From contig NZ_SUPW01000002.1 of the NCBI RefSeq assembly GCF_013337285.1, positions 310,001 to 374,000 of the forward strand: a stretch of 64,000 bases of DNA. The letters run 5' to 3'. Under the pieces are notes generated by a model. That model searched no databases, was not told the DNA's origin, and was given only the letters and a program-made list of their open reading frames with translations. The first letter of the stretch is position 1, and each line of letters starts with the position of its first letter. Shown one piece after another: positions 43,009-52,291 of this stretch. This DNA comes from Agrobacterium tumefaciens (GTDB taxonomy: Bacteria; Pseudomonadota; Alphaproteobacteria; Rhizobiales; Rhizobiaceae). A program made the position numbers and the translations under genes.

Positions 43009-43522
43009 GAGCGTTTCTTCTCAGGAGGCTTGATATTTTACAAAAGTACCTGCCCCGTTATCCCGGCTGAAGGCCGCCACCGTTCGATTTAAATGGTCGG
43101 ATGCGCTTTATGATGCCGCTCTGGGCACGAGCAAAACATAGCATCATCAGATGAATGACGAACCTCGCCAGACACGCAGACATCATCCTCGGGCTTGACC
43201 CGAGGATCTGCTAACGTATTGATTTTTTCAATGTGCTTAGATCCTTGGGACAAGCCCAAGGATGACGCCGAGAAAAAGGTGCGCCGTTCCCGCCAACCTC
43301 GATGCAATGCAGTGTATCCGGTCATTTAAACCGGACAGCAGGGGTTCAAGGCGGGGATGACGGAAGGGAAACCTTGAGAACTCCGACAAACATCGAGACT
43401 GCCCGCCAATCTTCGCGAGGCGCAAGGTGACATGAAGTTCTCCTCACAACGTGAAAATTCAATTCCGTTTCTTCCCCCCATGCGATAGCAATCGACAGTC
43501 GATTTCGGCAAGGGGGCGGGGC
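43009..43522. other. Intergenic region with palindromic repeat
   Basis: 514 bases without a supported gene. It holds the palindromic element at 43184-43264 and, around 43300-43340, a short palindrome (ccggtcatttaaaccgg). The last 60 bases carry the promoter and ribosome site (aagggggcgggg) of the MFS gene. Short ORFs on either strand here follow the repeat and look spurious. Confidence 0.6.
43184..43264. repeat. Double palindromic repeat
   Basis: catcctcgggcttgacccgaggatct at the left and agatccttgggacaagcccaaggatg at the right are each a hairpin, and together they form inverted arms around an AT-rich 29-base centre. This type, with cctcgggcttgacccgagg cores, is common between genes in Rhizobiales. 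It is the fourth distinct repeat family in the window. Confidence 0.85.
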
Positions 43523-44836
43523 ATGACGGCGATTACCATGAACGATGCGCTGGAGCGCGCGGGTGCAGGTGCCTATCAGCGGCGGCTGATGGGTATATTC
43601 GGCCTCGTCTGGGCGGCGGATGCCATGCAGGTTCTGGCGGTTGGTTTCACCGCCGCCTCGATTGCCGCGACATTCGGCCTGACGGTGCCGCAGGCGTTGC
43701 AGACCGGAACGGCGTTCTTCTTCGGCATGTTGCTGGGCGCTGCCGGTTTCGGGCGGCTGGCGGATCGTTACGGGCGTCGCCGGGTGCTGATCGTCACCGT
43801 TGCCTGTGACGCCGTGTTCGGCGTGCTTTCGATATTCTCACCCGATTTCACCATTCTGCTCGTCCTGCGGTTTCTGACCGGTGCGGCCGTGGGCGGCACG
43901 CTGCCGGTGGATTATGCGATGATGGCCGAGTTCCTGCCTGCCAAAAATCGCGGGCGTTGGCTGGTCTTTCTCGAAGGCTTCTGGGCCATCGGAACGCTGA
44001 TCGTGGCGCTGGCCGCCTGGGGTGCGAGCCTTGCCGGCGTGGCCGATGCCTGGCGTTATATTTTCGCCGTGACGGCTTTCCCGGCCGTTCTCGGTCTCGG
44101 CCTGCGTTTTCTGGTGCCGGAATCGCCGCTTTACCTGCTGCGCAGCGGGCGATTGGACGAAGCCAAGGCTGTCGTCAACCGTATGCTGGTGACGAATGGC
44201 CGCGCGCCTCTCGATGCCGGGACCGCGCTTTTCCAGCCTGACGTCGATAAAGGGCAGGGGATATTTTCACCGGCGCTCCGGCAGCGCAGCATCATGATCC
44301 TTACCATCTGGTTCCTCGTCTCGGTTTCCTATTACGGTGTCTTCACCTGGATGCCGGCGAAACTGGCGGGAGATGGTTTCGGCTTCGTGCGCGGTTATGG
44401 CTTTCTCGTGCTGGTGGCGCTGGCACAAATCCCCGGTTATGCGCTTGCCGCCTATGGCGTTGAAAAATGGGGCCGCAAGCCGACGCTGATCGGTTTTTGC
44501 CTGCTATCCGCGCTTGGTTGCCTGCTTTTCACGCTCGCTTCCGGCGGCGCGATGATTGCCACCTCGCTTCTCATCATGAGCTTTGCGCTGCTCGGCACCT
44601 GGGGTGCGCTTTACGCCTTCACGCCGGAGCTTTACCCGACGGAATCGCGGGCAACCGGCATGGGTGCCGCAGGCGCCATGGCAAGGCTCGGCGGCCTGCT
44701 GGCGCCGTCACTACTCGGTTATGCCATTGCGCAGGGCTTTGGGGTCGCAATCGGCATATTTGCCGGGCTGCTTGTACTCGCCGCCATTGCGGCAACGATG
44801 ATCAATGCGGAAACGCGGCAGGTGGCGCTGACTTAG
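43523..44836 (+). CDS. MFS transporter, metabolite:H+ symporter type
   Basis: A 437-residue inner-membrane transporter with 12 TM segments. The loop 2-3 motif GRLADRYGRRRVL, the TM4 RFLTGAAVGGTLPVDYAMMAEFLPAKNRGR and the TM6 VPESPLYLLRSGR are those of the sugar/aromatic-acid/niacin branch (SV2- or NiaP-like). The substrate is unknown. The ATG at 43523 follows aagggggcgggg. It is alone on its strand, and the convergent MBL gene lies downstream. Confidence 0.88.
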   Translation: MTAITMNDALERAGAGAYQRRLMGIFGLVWAADAMQVLAVGFTAASIAATFGLTVPQALQTGTAFFFGMLLGAAGFGRLADRYGRRRVLIVTVACDAVFGVLSIFSPDFTILLVLRFLTGAAVGGTLPVDYAMMAEFLPAKNRGRWLVFLEGFWAIGTLIVALAAWGASLAGVADAWRYIFAVTAFPAVLGLGLRFLVPESPLYLLRSGRLDEAKAVVNRMLVTNGRAPLDAGTALFQPDVDKGQGIFSPALRQRSIMILTIWFLVSVSYYGVFTWMPAKLAGDGFGFVRGYGFLVLVALAQIPGYALAAYGVEKWGRKPTLIGFCLLSALGCLLFTLASGGAMIATSLLIMSFALLGTWGALYAFTPELYPTESRATGMGAAGAMARLGGLLAPSLLGYAIAQGFGVAIGIFAGLLVLAAIAATMINAETRQVALT

Positions 44837-44893
44837 TTGCCGCAAAGGGTGATGGCCTGATCTGATCCATGATCAGGCCATTCTGTTCTTCGC

Positions 44894-45859
44894 TTACAGC
44901 GGCGTGTAATTGACCGGCAGCCAGTCGTAATTGGTGCTGTCGGTGCGCACATGGCCGATGCCGGGGAAGGCGATATGGGCGCCGGCCACCAGATATCTGC
45001 CCTCTACCGCCTGTTTGAATGCCAGATCGCGCGCCACGACGGCGGCCTTCTGGTCGACATCGAACTCGATGGCCACATCTGGCTCATCAAACTGGAGGAT
45101 ATCGCCATGGGTGATATCCCCCCAGAAGACGATCTTCTGGCCGTCGCTTTCCAAAACAACAGCGCTGTGGCCCGGTGTGTGACCGGCGTAAAGGATCGAG
45201 CCAAGACCGGGGACCGGTGCGGCATTATCGTCGAAAGTCTCGAATTTACCGACATCGATATAGGGCTGGATGCTTTCCTTGGCTTCGGCATACCCCTTCT
45301 TCAGCGCTTCAGGCGCTGCCTTGGCCTTTGCCTCGTCAAGCCAGAAGGCGGCTTCGCGCGCATTGACCCGGAGCGTTGCATTGGCAAAGACGCGTTTGCC
45401 ATCTGCCGATAGCCCGCCGGAATGGTCCGTGTGGATATGGGTGAGGATAATATCGTCTATCTCGTCAGTTTTGTAACCGGAGGCCTCGATATTGGCGACG
45501 AGCCTGCCAAGGCTCGGACCGAGATAGGTGCCGGTGCCGGCATCGATCAGCATCAGCCTGTCTCCAGTGTTGACGAGAAATGCATTGACCGAAGTGGGCG
45601 TCTCTTCCGGCAGGAAGGCATCCCGTAGCACCTTGGCGGCATGTTCCGGCGTGGTGTTGGTATAGATTTTGGCGAGCGGCAGCGCAATGACGCCGTCCGA
45701 AAGGGCGGTGACCTCCACCTTGCCGACCATCAGCCGATAAAAGCCGGGTGCCTGTGTGGCGGCGAAAGGCGCCTTGGCGAATGCGACGGTGGGCGCCACG
45801 AAAGGGGCGGCGAAGATGGCGCTGGCGGCGCCTTTGAGAAGCGAACGACGTGAGGGCAT
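44894..45859 (-). CDS. Exported MBL-fold metallohydrolase
   Basis: A 321-residue metallo-beta-lactamase-fold protein with a Tat-type signal (MPSRRSLLKG, cleavage near TVAFAKA). The zinc site is complete: HIHTDHSGG, HTPGHS and WGDITHGD. A Tat signal means it folds, probably with zinc, before export to the periplasm. Relatives include lactonases and arylsulfatase-like or quorum-quenching hydrolases; the substrate is unknown. It diverges from a LysR regulator, which probably controls it. Confidence 0.87.
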   Translation of the reverse strand: MPSRRSLLKGAASAIFAAPFVAPTVAFAKAPFAATQAPGFYRLMVGKVEVTALSDGVIALPLAKIYTNTTPEHAAKVLRDAFLPEETPTSVNAFLVNTGDRLMLIDAGTGTYLGPSLGRLVANIEASGYKTDEIDDIILTHIHTDHSGGLSADGKRVFANATLRVNAREAAFWLDEAKAKAAPEALKKGYAEAKESIQPYIDVGKFETFDDNAAPVPGLGSILYAGHTPGHSAVVLESDGQKIVFWGDITHGDILQFDEPDVAIEFDVDQKAAVVARDLAFKQAVEGRYLVAGAHIAFPGIGHVRTDSTNYDWLPVNYTPL

Positions 45860-45946
45860 GGGTGGCTCCTGAGTTGGGGGAAGGTCTTGAAAGTTTCCGA
45901 ACTCCAGCTAAGTGTAGAGAGGCCAGCAATCAAATCGATGTGACTT

Positions 45947-46900
45947 ATGCAAACTATCGATCATTTCAATCTCCGTTCCTTCGACCTCAATCTTCTCATC
46001 GCTTTTGATGCGATGATGGAGGAAATGAATGTCACGCGCGCTGCGCGGCGGCTGAAAATCCAGCAGCCGGCCATGAGCCACAACATCTCCACCCTGCGGA
46101 CGTTGTTTCAGGATGAGCTTTTCATCCGCGTGGGACAGGAGATGAAGCCGACGGCGCGGGCGCTCAATCTGGCCGGACCTGTGCGGCAGGCGCTCCGGCA
46201 TGCGCAGGCGGCGGTGATGACGGCGGACGTGTTCGATCCGGCGACGGAGCGCCGCACCTTCCGGCTGGGCATGTCGAGCGAGGTGGAACTGCTGCTGCTG
46301 CCGGACCTGACGGCGCGGCTGCGCGAGATCGCGCCGGGCATCCGCATCCTGGCCCGCAGCGGGCAGGAGCAGGAAATCACCGCGATGCTGGATACGGGCG
46401 TGATCGATATGGCCGTAGGATGCGCCTATTCGCAGGAGCAGCGTCACCATTGCGAGCCGCTTTATGTTTCAAGCGTTCTTTGCTGCTTCAACCCGAATTT
46501 GCTCGATCTCGCCACGCCCGTGGGGCTCAATGCCTATATGGCGGCAAAACATGCGGTCATATCGCAGACGGACAGCTTGCAGGGCTGCATCAAGGACGCG
46601 CTGGAATTGAGCGGCGTGGAAATCGATGTCGTTGCAGCCGCGCCGGATTTTCTCTCGGTTCTGGCAACGGCGCGATCTTCGGCGGTGCTTGCCACCGTAT
46701 CTTCACGCATCGCGCTGCGTTATGCGCCGATGCTCGGGCTTGAAGTGAGCCCGGTACCGGTGACGCTGAATTTCCCGCCGGTTGCCATGGTCTGGACCTT
46801 GCAGACCGATGCGGATCTCGGCGCCGTGTGGCTTCGCCAGCAAATCCGCGAGGTCATGGACCGAACCGTTGAGTGCGGGATATCGGGGATTGCGGCCTAG
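45947..46900 (+). CDS. LysR-family transcriptional regulator
   Basis: A 317-residue LysR regulator of the NodD-like subgroup. The helix-turn-helix is at about residues 8-66 (FDLNLLIAFDAMMEEMNVTRAARRLKIQQPAMSHNISTLRTLFQDELFIRVGQEMKPT), followed by the effector domain. The effector is unknown. It is divergently placed 87 bases from the MBL hydrolase gene, the classic arrangement of a LysR regulator and its target. Its stop overlaps that of the convergent GNAT gene by three bases. Confidence 0.9.
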   Translation: MQTIDHFNLRSFDLNLLIAFDAMMEEMNVTRAARRLKIQQPAMSHNISTLRTLFQDELFIRVGQEMKPTARALNLAGPVRQALRHAQAAVMTADVFDPATERRTFRLGMSSEVELLLLPDLTARLREIAPGIRILARSGQEQEITAMLDTGVIDMAVGCAYSQEQRHHCEPLYVSSVLCCFNPNLLDLATPVGLNAYMAAKHAVISQTDSLQGCIKDALELSGVEIDVVAAAPDFLSVLATARSSAVLATVSSRIALRYAPMLGLEVSPVPVTLNFPPVAMVWTLQTDADLGAVWLRQQIREVMDRTVECGISGIAA

Positions 46901-47310
46901 AAGCGTTTCTCCAGCCATGTGATCGACTGGCCGCTGGAGAGAGGCGCGAGCGAGCCGATCCTGGTGAAACCATAGCGTTCGTAGGTTCTCAGGGCATCCG
47001 GGTTCATGGTGTCGATATAGGCACCGGTGCAGCCGCGCTTTCTGGCTTCTTCCTCCGCCATGGCAAGCAGCTTCGCAGCCGTGCCCTGACCGCGCATGGT
47101 TTCCGGCACGAAAAGAAGCTGCACATAAAGCCAGCCGCGGCCGGTATATCCCACCAGACCACCGGTCACAGTGTTTTCGTCATTGCGGATGGTGATATTG
47201 AGCTCGCGTTTGTCGCTTTCGCCGAAACGGGCGATATTATAGGCCACCAGCGGATCACGGATGGCTTTTTCCGCGTCTGCATCCGCGACGTCGCTCAAAA
47301 CGAAATTCAT
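46897..47310 (-). CDS. GNAT family N-acetyltransferase
   Basis: A 137-residue acetyltransferase of a short class: RGWLYVQLLFVPETMRGQGTAAKLLAMAEEEARKRGCTGAYIDTMNPDALRTYERYGF. Relatives of this pattern include small toxin/antibiotic or polyamine acetyltransferases, so no substrate is proposed. It sits 84 bases downstream of the MoxR operon on the same strand and could be transcribed by read-through. Confidence 0.83.
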   Translation of the reverse strand: MNFVLSDVADADAEKAIRDPLVAYNIARFGESDKRELNITIRNDENTVTGGLVGYTGRGWLYVQLLFVPETMRGQGTAAKLLAMAEEEARKRGCTGAYIDTMNPDALRTYERYGFTRIGSLAPLSSGQSITWLEKRF

Positions 47311-47394
47311 GATTTTCTTTCCCGGACGCCGGGCGGCGGCCGTTTATCGTTTTCCCGTTCAAGACGCGGAAAGTCTTGCACTACTGCTAAGGTT

Positions 47395-49479
47395 CTATCG
47401 TCCCTCACGCCACCAGAGCGCGGAGAAGGCAAGCAGCAGGGCGGCGAGCCCGGCAAAACCGGCAAACAGCGGCAGGGTGTTGACACCTTTCAGCACCGTC
47501 TCATCGGTCAGGCGTATCAGCATGCGATCCTCGTCGGCAACCCTGATGTCACCGCGTACCGGCAATATATCGGGCAGCGCGATGCGGCCGGAATTATCGG
47601 CCACGCGGTGCACGCTGCCTTTGGTGGCGTCGGCCAGCGGCTTCAGCGTTTCGGTCGTCGAAATCATCGCCTTGAATTCCGGCGCATCGACAGCGCCGAC
47701 ATGGACAAGCGTGGTAAAATCGCCGTTTTTGATTTCGAACAGGCCAGTTTCATCCATGCGGCGCTCGATCTTGTAAAGACCGGGTTCCGTGGTGGTAAAG
47801 GCCATGTTTTCGGTTTTTCCGGAGGGGAAACGCACGCTTGCCTGACCGGGATCGTCGCCGATGGTCTGGCGGGTGATTTCCAAGGTGCGGCCATTGGCCC
47901 GCGCCGTCAGCGCCTCTTCCTCAAGCTCCGGCTCCTTCATCAGCCAGTGGGCGATGCGGCGGTAAAGCGCCACATGCGGGCCGCCGCCTTCAAAACCACG
48001 CGCCCATAGCCAGCCCTGATCGGACAGCAGCATGGCGACGCGGCCTTCGCCCTGCCGGTTCAGCACCAGAAGAGGGTCCTGTCCATCGCCCAGCATCACG
48101 GTCTGGCCCTGCGGCGGGTCAACACTGATGGTGCGGAACCAGCGGCCCCATTGCGGCGGCTCGTTGCCGGAGCCTTCCAGCCCGCGGGTGACGGGGTGTT
48201 TCTTGCCCGCTTCCGAAAGGCGCGGATAAAAGGCGGCCTGATGCACCTGACCTGTCGGCTGGGCGGGCAGCACGGAGGCGAGCGGCGTCATGGCGATCGA
48301 ATCCTGGCCGGCATGTTCCGGGCCGGCGGCGATCAATAGCGCGCCGCCCTTTTCGACATATTGGGCGATGTAGTCGTAATAGAGGATCGGCAGCACGCCG
48401 CGATGCTGATAGCGGTCGAAGATGATGAGGTCGAAATCCTCGATCTTTTCCACAAACAATTCGCGGGTCGGGAAGGCGATCAGCGACAGTTCGTTGATCG
48501 GCGTGCCATCCTGCTTTTCCGGCGGGCGCAGAATGGTGAAATGCACCAGATCAACCGAGGCGTCGGATTTAAGCAGGTTTCGCCAGGCGCGTTCGCCGGC
48601 ATGCGGCTCGCCGGAGACGAGCAGCACGCGCAGATTCTGGCGGATGCCTTCGATCAGGTGAACGGCGCGGTTGTTCGCTGCCGTCACTTCGCCGGGGAGC
48701 TCGGCGACGGAAAATTCCATGACATTGTTGCCGCCGCGCGGAACCTTGAAACTGAACGGCGTCGGCTGGCCGGGTGTCGCCTGAAGCGTGGCGATTTCTT
48801 CGCCGTTCATCTTCACCGTCACTTCCGCCGGACCGCCGCTCGCGGGGCGGCCGTCGTCAAAGACGCGCAGCGTCAGTTGCTGCTCCTCGTTGACGATGCC
48901 GAAGCGGGGCGCACGGACGATCTCGATACGGCGGTCGAATTCATCGGCCTTGCCGGTGATCAGCCCGTGAACGGGGGCGCGGAAACCAAGCGCCTGTTCG
49001 GCATTGGGCAGTGCATTGGGAATATCGTGAATCTGGCCGTCGCTGAGGAAGATCGCACCGCCGACGCGCGACGGCGAGACATCCGAAACGGCGGAGGAGA
49101 GCGCCGAGAAAAGCTGGGTCGAGGGGGAATCGCTCTCGCCATCGTCGCGCACTTCCACGATGCGTGGTTCGATGCGCGGGAAGCGGGAGAGCCGGTCTTT
49201 CAGCGTCTCCAGCGCCGTATCGGTCATTTGCGGCCGATCCTGCACATCCTGGCTCTGCGAGCGATCGACGATGACGGGAACGATGGTGGAGAGCGGTTCG
49301 CGCTCCTCCTGCGTCAGAAGCGGATTGGCGATGGCCGCAAGCAAAGCGGCGAGCGCCAGCCCGCGCAGCCACGCGCCGCGCACGCCGCGCCACAGGCCGA
49401 TGAAGGAGAGGAGAAGGGCGGCGACGGCCAGAACGGCAATCACGATCCACGGCAGGAAGGGGGCAAATGTCAATGTCAT
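47395..49479 (-). CDS. Membrane protein of the MoxR operon with VWA/amidotransferase-like domain
   Basis: A 694-residue protein. Two N-terminal TM segments (about 8-28 and 37-49) and a C-terminal TM (about 668-687, FAGFAGLAALLLAFSALWW) bracket a large periplasmic-type part. The first part (IVPVIVDRSQSQD..., VGGAIFLSDGQIHDIPN) is VWA-like with a shortened metal site. The middle (DLIIFDRYQHRGVLPILYYDYIAQYVEKGGALLIAAGPEHAG) resembles a glutamine-amidotransferase-like fold. It starts 1 base after the DUF4159 stop and is the last gene of the operon. Function is unknown, probably envelope-related. Confidence 0.7.
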   Translation of the reverse strand: MTLTFAPFLPWIVIAVLAVAALLLSFIGLWRGVRGAWLRGLALAALLAAIANPLLTQEEREPLSTIVPVIVDRSQSQDVQDRPQMTDTALETLKDRLSRFPRIEPRIVEVRDDGESDSPSTQLFSALSSAVSDVSPSRVGGAIFLSDGQIHDIPNALPNAEQALGFRAPVHGLITGKADEFDRRIEIVRAPRFGIVNEEQQLTLRVFDDGRPASGGPAEVTVKMNGEEIATLQATPGQPTPFSFKVPRGGNNVMEFSVAELPGEVTAANNRAVHLIEGIRQNLRVLLVSGEPHAGERAWRNLLKSDASVDLVHFTILRPPEKQDGTPINELSLIAFPTRELFVEKIEDFDLIIFDRYQHRGVLPILYYDYIAQYVEKGGALLIAAGPEHAGQDSIAMTPLASVLPAQPTGQVHQAAFYPRLSEAGKKHPVTRGLEGSGNEPPQWGRWFRTISVDPPQGQTVMLGDGQDPLLVLNRQGEGRVAMLLSDQGWLWARGFEGGGPHVALYRRIAHWLMKEPELEEEALTARANGRTLEITRQTIGDDPGQASVRFPSGKTENMAFTTTEPGLYKIERRMDETGLFEIKNGDFTTLVHVGAVDAPEFKAMISTTETLKPLADATKGSVHRVADNSGRIALPDILPVRGDIRVADEDRMLIRLTDETVLKGVNTLPLFAGFAGLAALLLAFSALWWREGR

Positions 49480-49480
49480 G

Positions 49481-52291
49481 TCACTGCCCCAATCGTTCGA
49501 GAAGTGCCGGAACGTGAACCTGGTCGGCCTTGTAGTTGCCGGTCAGCATATACATCATGATGTTGACGCCGGAGCGGAAGGCGTGTTCGCGCTGCATCTC
49601 GTCCGGCGGGACGGTCGGCAGAACCGGTGCGCCCTGCGGGTCGACGGCCCATGCGCCGGCAAAATCATTGCCTGTTATCATGATCGGCGTCACGCCATCG
49701 CCGGAGGAGGAGAGACCCGACGTGGTCTTGGCCGCACCCTGCCGGGATTCGACCCAGAGTGGCGAACCGTTGTAACGGCCGGGGAAATTGGTGAGCAGGT
49801 AGAAGGAGCGCGTCAGAACGTGGTCTTCCGGCACAGGTTCCAAGGGCGGAATATCGATATTGGCGAGGATTGCCTGCAGACGTTCGCCATTTGGGCTGGT
49901 CGCGCCGGTATCGAGCGAGGTGAATTGGTCGCGCGTATCGAACAGCACGGTGCCGCCGGCGCGCATATAGGCGTCGATGCGTGAAATCGCAGCGCTTGAT
50001 GGCATGGGCGCAGAGGCCGAAACCGGCCAGTAGATGATGGGGTAGAAGGACAATTCGTCCTTGGAGATGTCGAGGCCGACCGGTTGACCGGGTTCCAGCG
50101 TCGTGCGCCAGGTGAGGAATTCGCTTAAGCCCTGCAAACCCTGTTCGGAAATGCGGTCGACATCATCCTCCCCGGTGCGGACATAGGCGAGGTGGGTGGT
50201 GTCCAGCCGGTCGAATATCTGCTCGTCGCCGGGTTTCGGATCGTCGGCGCGGGCGTCACTCGGGGCCATCGCGGCAAAAGCGCCGAGCGCCAGAAGCACG
50301 GTCGCGACTGTGGCGCTGCGGGCTTTCGGCAGGCGCGCGAAGGCGCCGTTCATGAACAGCACGATCAGGCTGTCGGCGATCAGCATCAGGAAGGCGGCGA
50401 TGAAGAGGGCGGGTCGCAGTGATTTCGCGGTTTCGCCAATCAACGCTTCGCTTGACGTGTTGATGCCTGCGACCGTTGTGTTGAGCGGGCGCAACGTCGC
50501 ACCTGCGGCTAAAAGATTGAGAGCCACGAAACCATCCTCTGTGCCGTAAAGGCCGGGGGGATTGTCGAAACCGGTGCGGGGGGGCTGGCCGGCTGGCATT
50601 TCCAGCGGCCGGGCAGTGCCGATTTCGGCGGACAGAGCGCCTTCTGCCGTCAGCAGCCGAAAGGGCGGCAGGGCGGCCGCCGGGGCATTGGCGGCGGCGG
50701 AAGCACCGCCTGCCTTCGACAGTTGCACGATACGGCGGAGCATATCGACGAAATGGCCTGATATCGGCAGGTCGGACCAGCTTGCCTCGGCGCTGACATG
50801 GAACAGTACGATGCGGCCCGCCTGCACATTGCGGGTGGTGACGAGCGGCGTGCCATCGGCAAGGCTTGCCCACGTGCGCTCGGCAAGGTCCGGTGTCGGC
50901 TCGGCCAGAACCTGACGTTTGACGAGGATGCCATCGGCCTTCGGCATGCCGGCGAAAGCGCCGAAATTCGGGAAATCGGCAAGCGGTTGCGGCTCGGCCC
51001 AGGAGAGAGCGCCGCCGAGCGCGCGTTCGCCCTGCCGCAGCGTCACCGGCACCAGCGGATCATCAGCGGGGGCTGCGGCAAGGCGTGGTCCGGCGAAACG
51101 GATCAGCGTGCCGCCGCCAGCGAGCCAGCGCTGCATCGGCTCATAGGTTTCCTGCGGCAGACGACCGATATCGGCCATGACGATGACGGATGGGTTGGAT
51201 TGCAGGATTTCCGGGATTGCCTGCGCCAGATCGGCCTGCCGCTGCGGGATGAGATCGGCAAAAGGCTGCAGCGCGCGGCTGATGTAATAAAGCGGCTGCA
51301 GCAGCGGCTGGAAATCATTGCCGGTTTCGCCGGCCAGCAGCGCGACGCGGCGGCGGCGGAAACCATCATCCAGCAGATGTACCGCGCCAGCCGTCGAAAC
51401 CCGTTCGATGGAGAGACGGGCGAAATCGTTGCGAAGTTCGAATGGCGCTTCCACCGTCGCCGTCGTTTCCGCTTCGCCGGGGGCGAAAGCGGCGGTTCCG
51501 CTGGCGAGAATGCGGCCTTGGCTGTCCTGCGCATTGACGGTGAGGCTTGCGGCTTCCGCTGTGTCGAGCCGCGAGAGGGTGACGCTCATGGCATCGGCAT
51601 TGTTGGTGGCACCGGTAATGGCGGCGATGGCCTTGCCGTCGCCCTTCACGATGCGGAATTCGGCGGGCGAGAGGCTGGCAAGTGTTCGCATCGCGTTTTC
51701 ATCCTGCGCGGTTTGAACACCATCGGCAATATAAGCGAGCGTGCCGGGGGTTGTACCGTTCAGCGCTTCGGTGATGGCTTCGGCCGTGCGCACGCGGTCT
51801 GGCACCAATGGTTTCGGCTTGGCGGCGGCGAGCTTGTCCAGCGCCACGGCCGTCGTTCCCGGCACGGCGTCGTGTTCGGCATCGGCGGTGAAGCTGATGG
51901 AGACGGGGCGGTCGGCCCGTTCCGCATCGCCAATCAGCGCCTGAGCGGTTGCCACGCGTCTTTCCCAGTCGGGTGCGGAGGCCCAGCTATTGTCGACCAC
52001 CAGCACCAGTGGGCCGCTGCCGGCGATGCTGTTGTTGCGCGGGTTCACCACCGGATCGGCCAGCGCGAAAATCACGGCGGCGGCGAGCGCCATACGCAAC
52101 AAGGTCAGCCACCATGGGCTTTTGGAGGGCGTTTCCTCGCGTTTCAGCACCGTTGCCAGAATTTTCAGCGGCGGAAACACCTCCGCCTTGGGGCGCGGCG
52201 GAGTAAGCCGCAGCAGCCACCAGATGGCGGGCAGTGCCAGAAGACCGAAAAGAATGTAGGGGCTGGTAAACACGAAAGGCAATGCGCTCAT
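49481..52291 (-). CDS. BatA/DUF4159 membrane protein
   Basis: A 936-residue protein. It starts with a BatA-like N-terminal TM module (FVFTSPYILFGLLALPAIWWLLRLTPPRPK, then a second TM near 65-83). A long VWA-like and amidotransferase-like part (GPLVLVVDNSWASAPDWERR and VIVMADIGRLPQETYEPMQRWLAGGGTLIRFAG) follows. After a TM segment at about 635-655 comes a DUF4159 domain of about 220 residues (HLAYVRTGEDDVDRISEQGLQGLSEFL). It overlaps the DUF58 gene by ATGA. Such proteins act with MoxR chaperones at the cell envelope in rhizobia; the exact role is unknown. Confidence 0.82.
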   Translation of the reverse strand: MSALPFVFTSPYILFGLLALPAIWWLLRLTPPRPKAEVFPPLKILATVLKREETPSKSPWWLTLLRMALAAAVIFALADPVVNPRNNSIAGSGPLVLVVDNSWASAPDWERRVATAQALIGDAERADRPVSISFTADAEHDAVPGTTAVALDKLAAAKPKPLVPDRVRTAEAITEALNGTTPGTLAYIADGVQTAQDENAMRTLASLSPAEFRIVKGDGKAIAAITGATNNADAMSVTLSRLDTAEAASLTVNAQDSQGRILASGTAAFAPGEAETTATVEAPFELRNDFARLSIERVSTAGAVHLLDDGFRRRRVALLAGETGNDFQPLLQPLYYISRALQPFADLIPQRQADLAQAIPEILQSNPSVIVMADIGRLPQETYEPMQRWLAGGGTLIRFAGPRLAAAPADDPLVPVTLRQGERALGGALSWAEPQPLADFPNFGAFAGMPKADGILVKRQVLAEPTPDLAERTWASLADGTPLVTTRNVQAGRIVLFHVSAEASWSDLPISGHFVDMLRRIVQLSKAGGASAAANAPAAALPPFRLLTAEGALSAEIGTARPLEMPAGQPPRTGFDNPPGLYGTEDGFVALNLLAAGATLRPLNTTVAGINTSSEALIGETAKSLRPALFIAAFLMLIADSLIVLFMNGAFARLPKARSATVATVLLALGAFAAMAPSDARADDPKPGDEQIFDRLDTTHLAYVRTGEDDVDRISEQGLQGLSEFLTWRTTLEPGQPVGLDISKDELSFYPIIYWPVSASAPMPSSAAISRIDAYMRAGGTVLFDTRDQFTSLDTGATSPNGERLQAILANIDIPPLEPVPEDHVLTRSFYLLTNFPGRYNGSPLWVESRQGAAKTTSGLSSSGDGVTPIMITGNDFAGAWAVDPQGAPVLPTVPPDEMQREHAFRSGVNIMMYMLTGNYKADQVHVPALLERLGQ

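Noticed and set aside
43089-43425. Overlapping minus-strand ORFs of 60-80 codons in the gap before the MFS gene
   Set aside because: They run through the palindromic repeat and have no ribosome site or conserved sequence.
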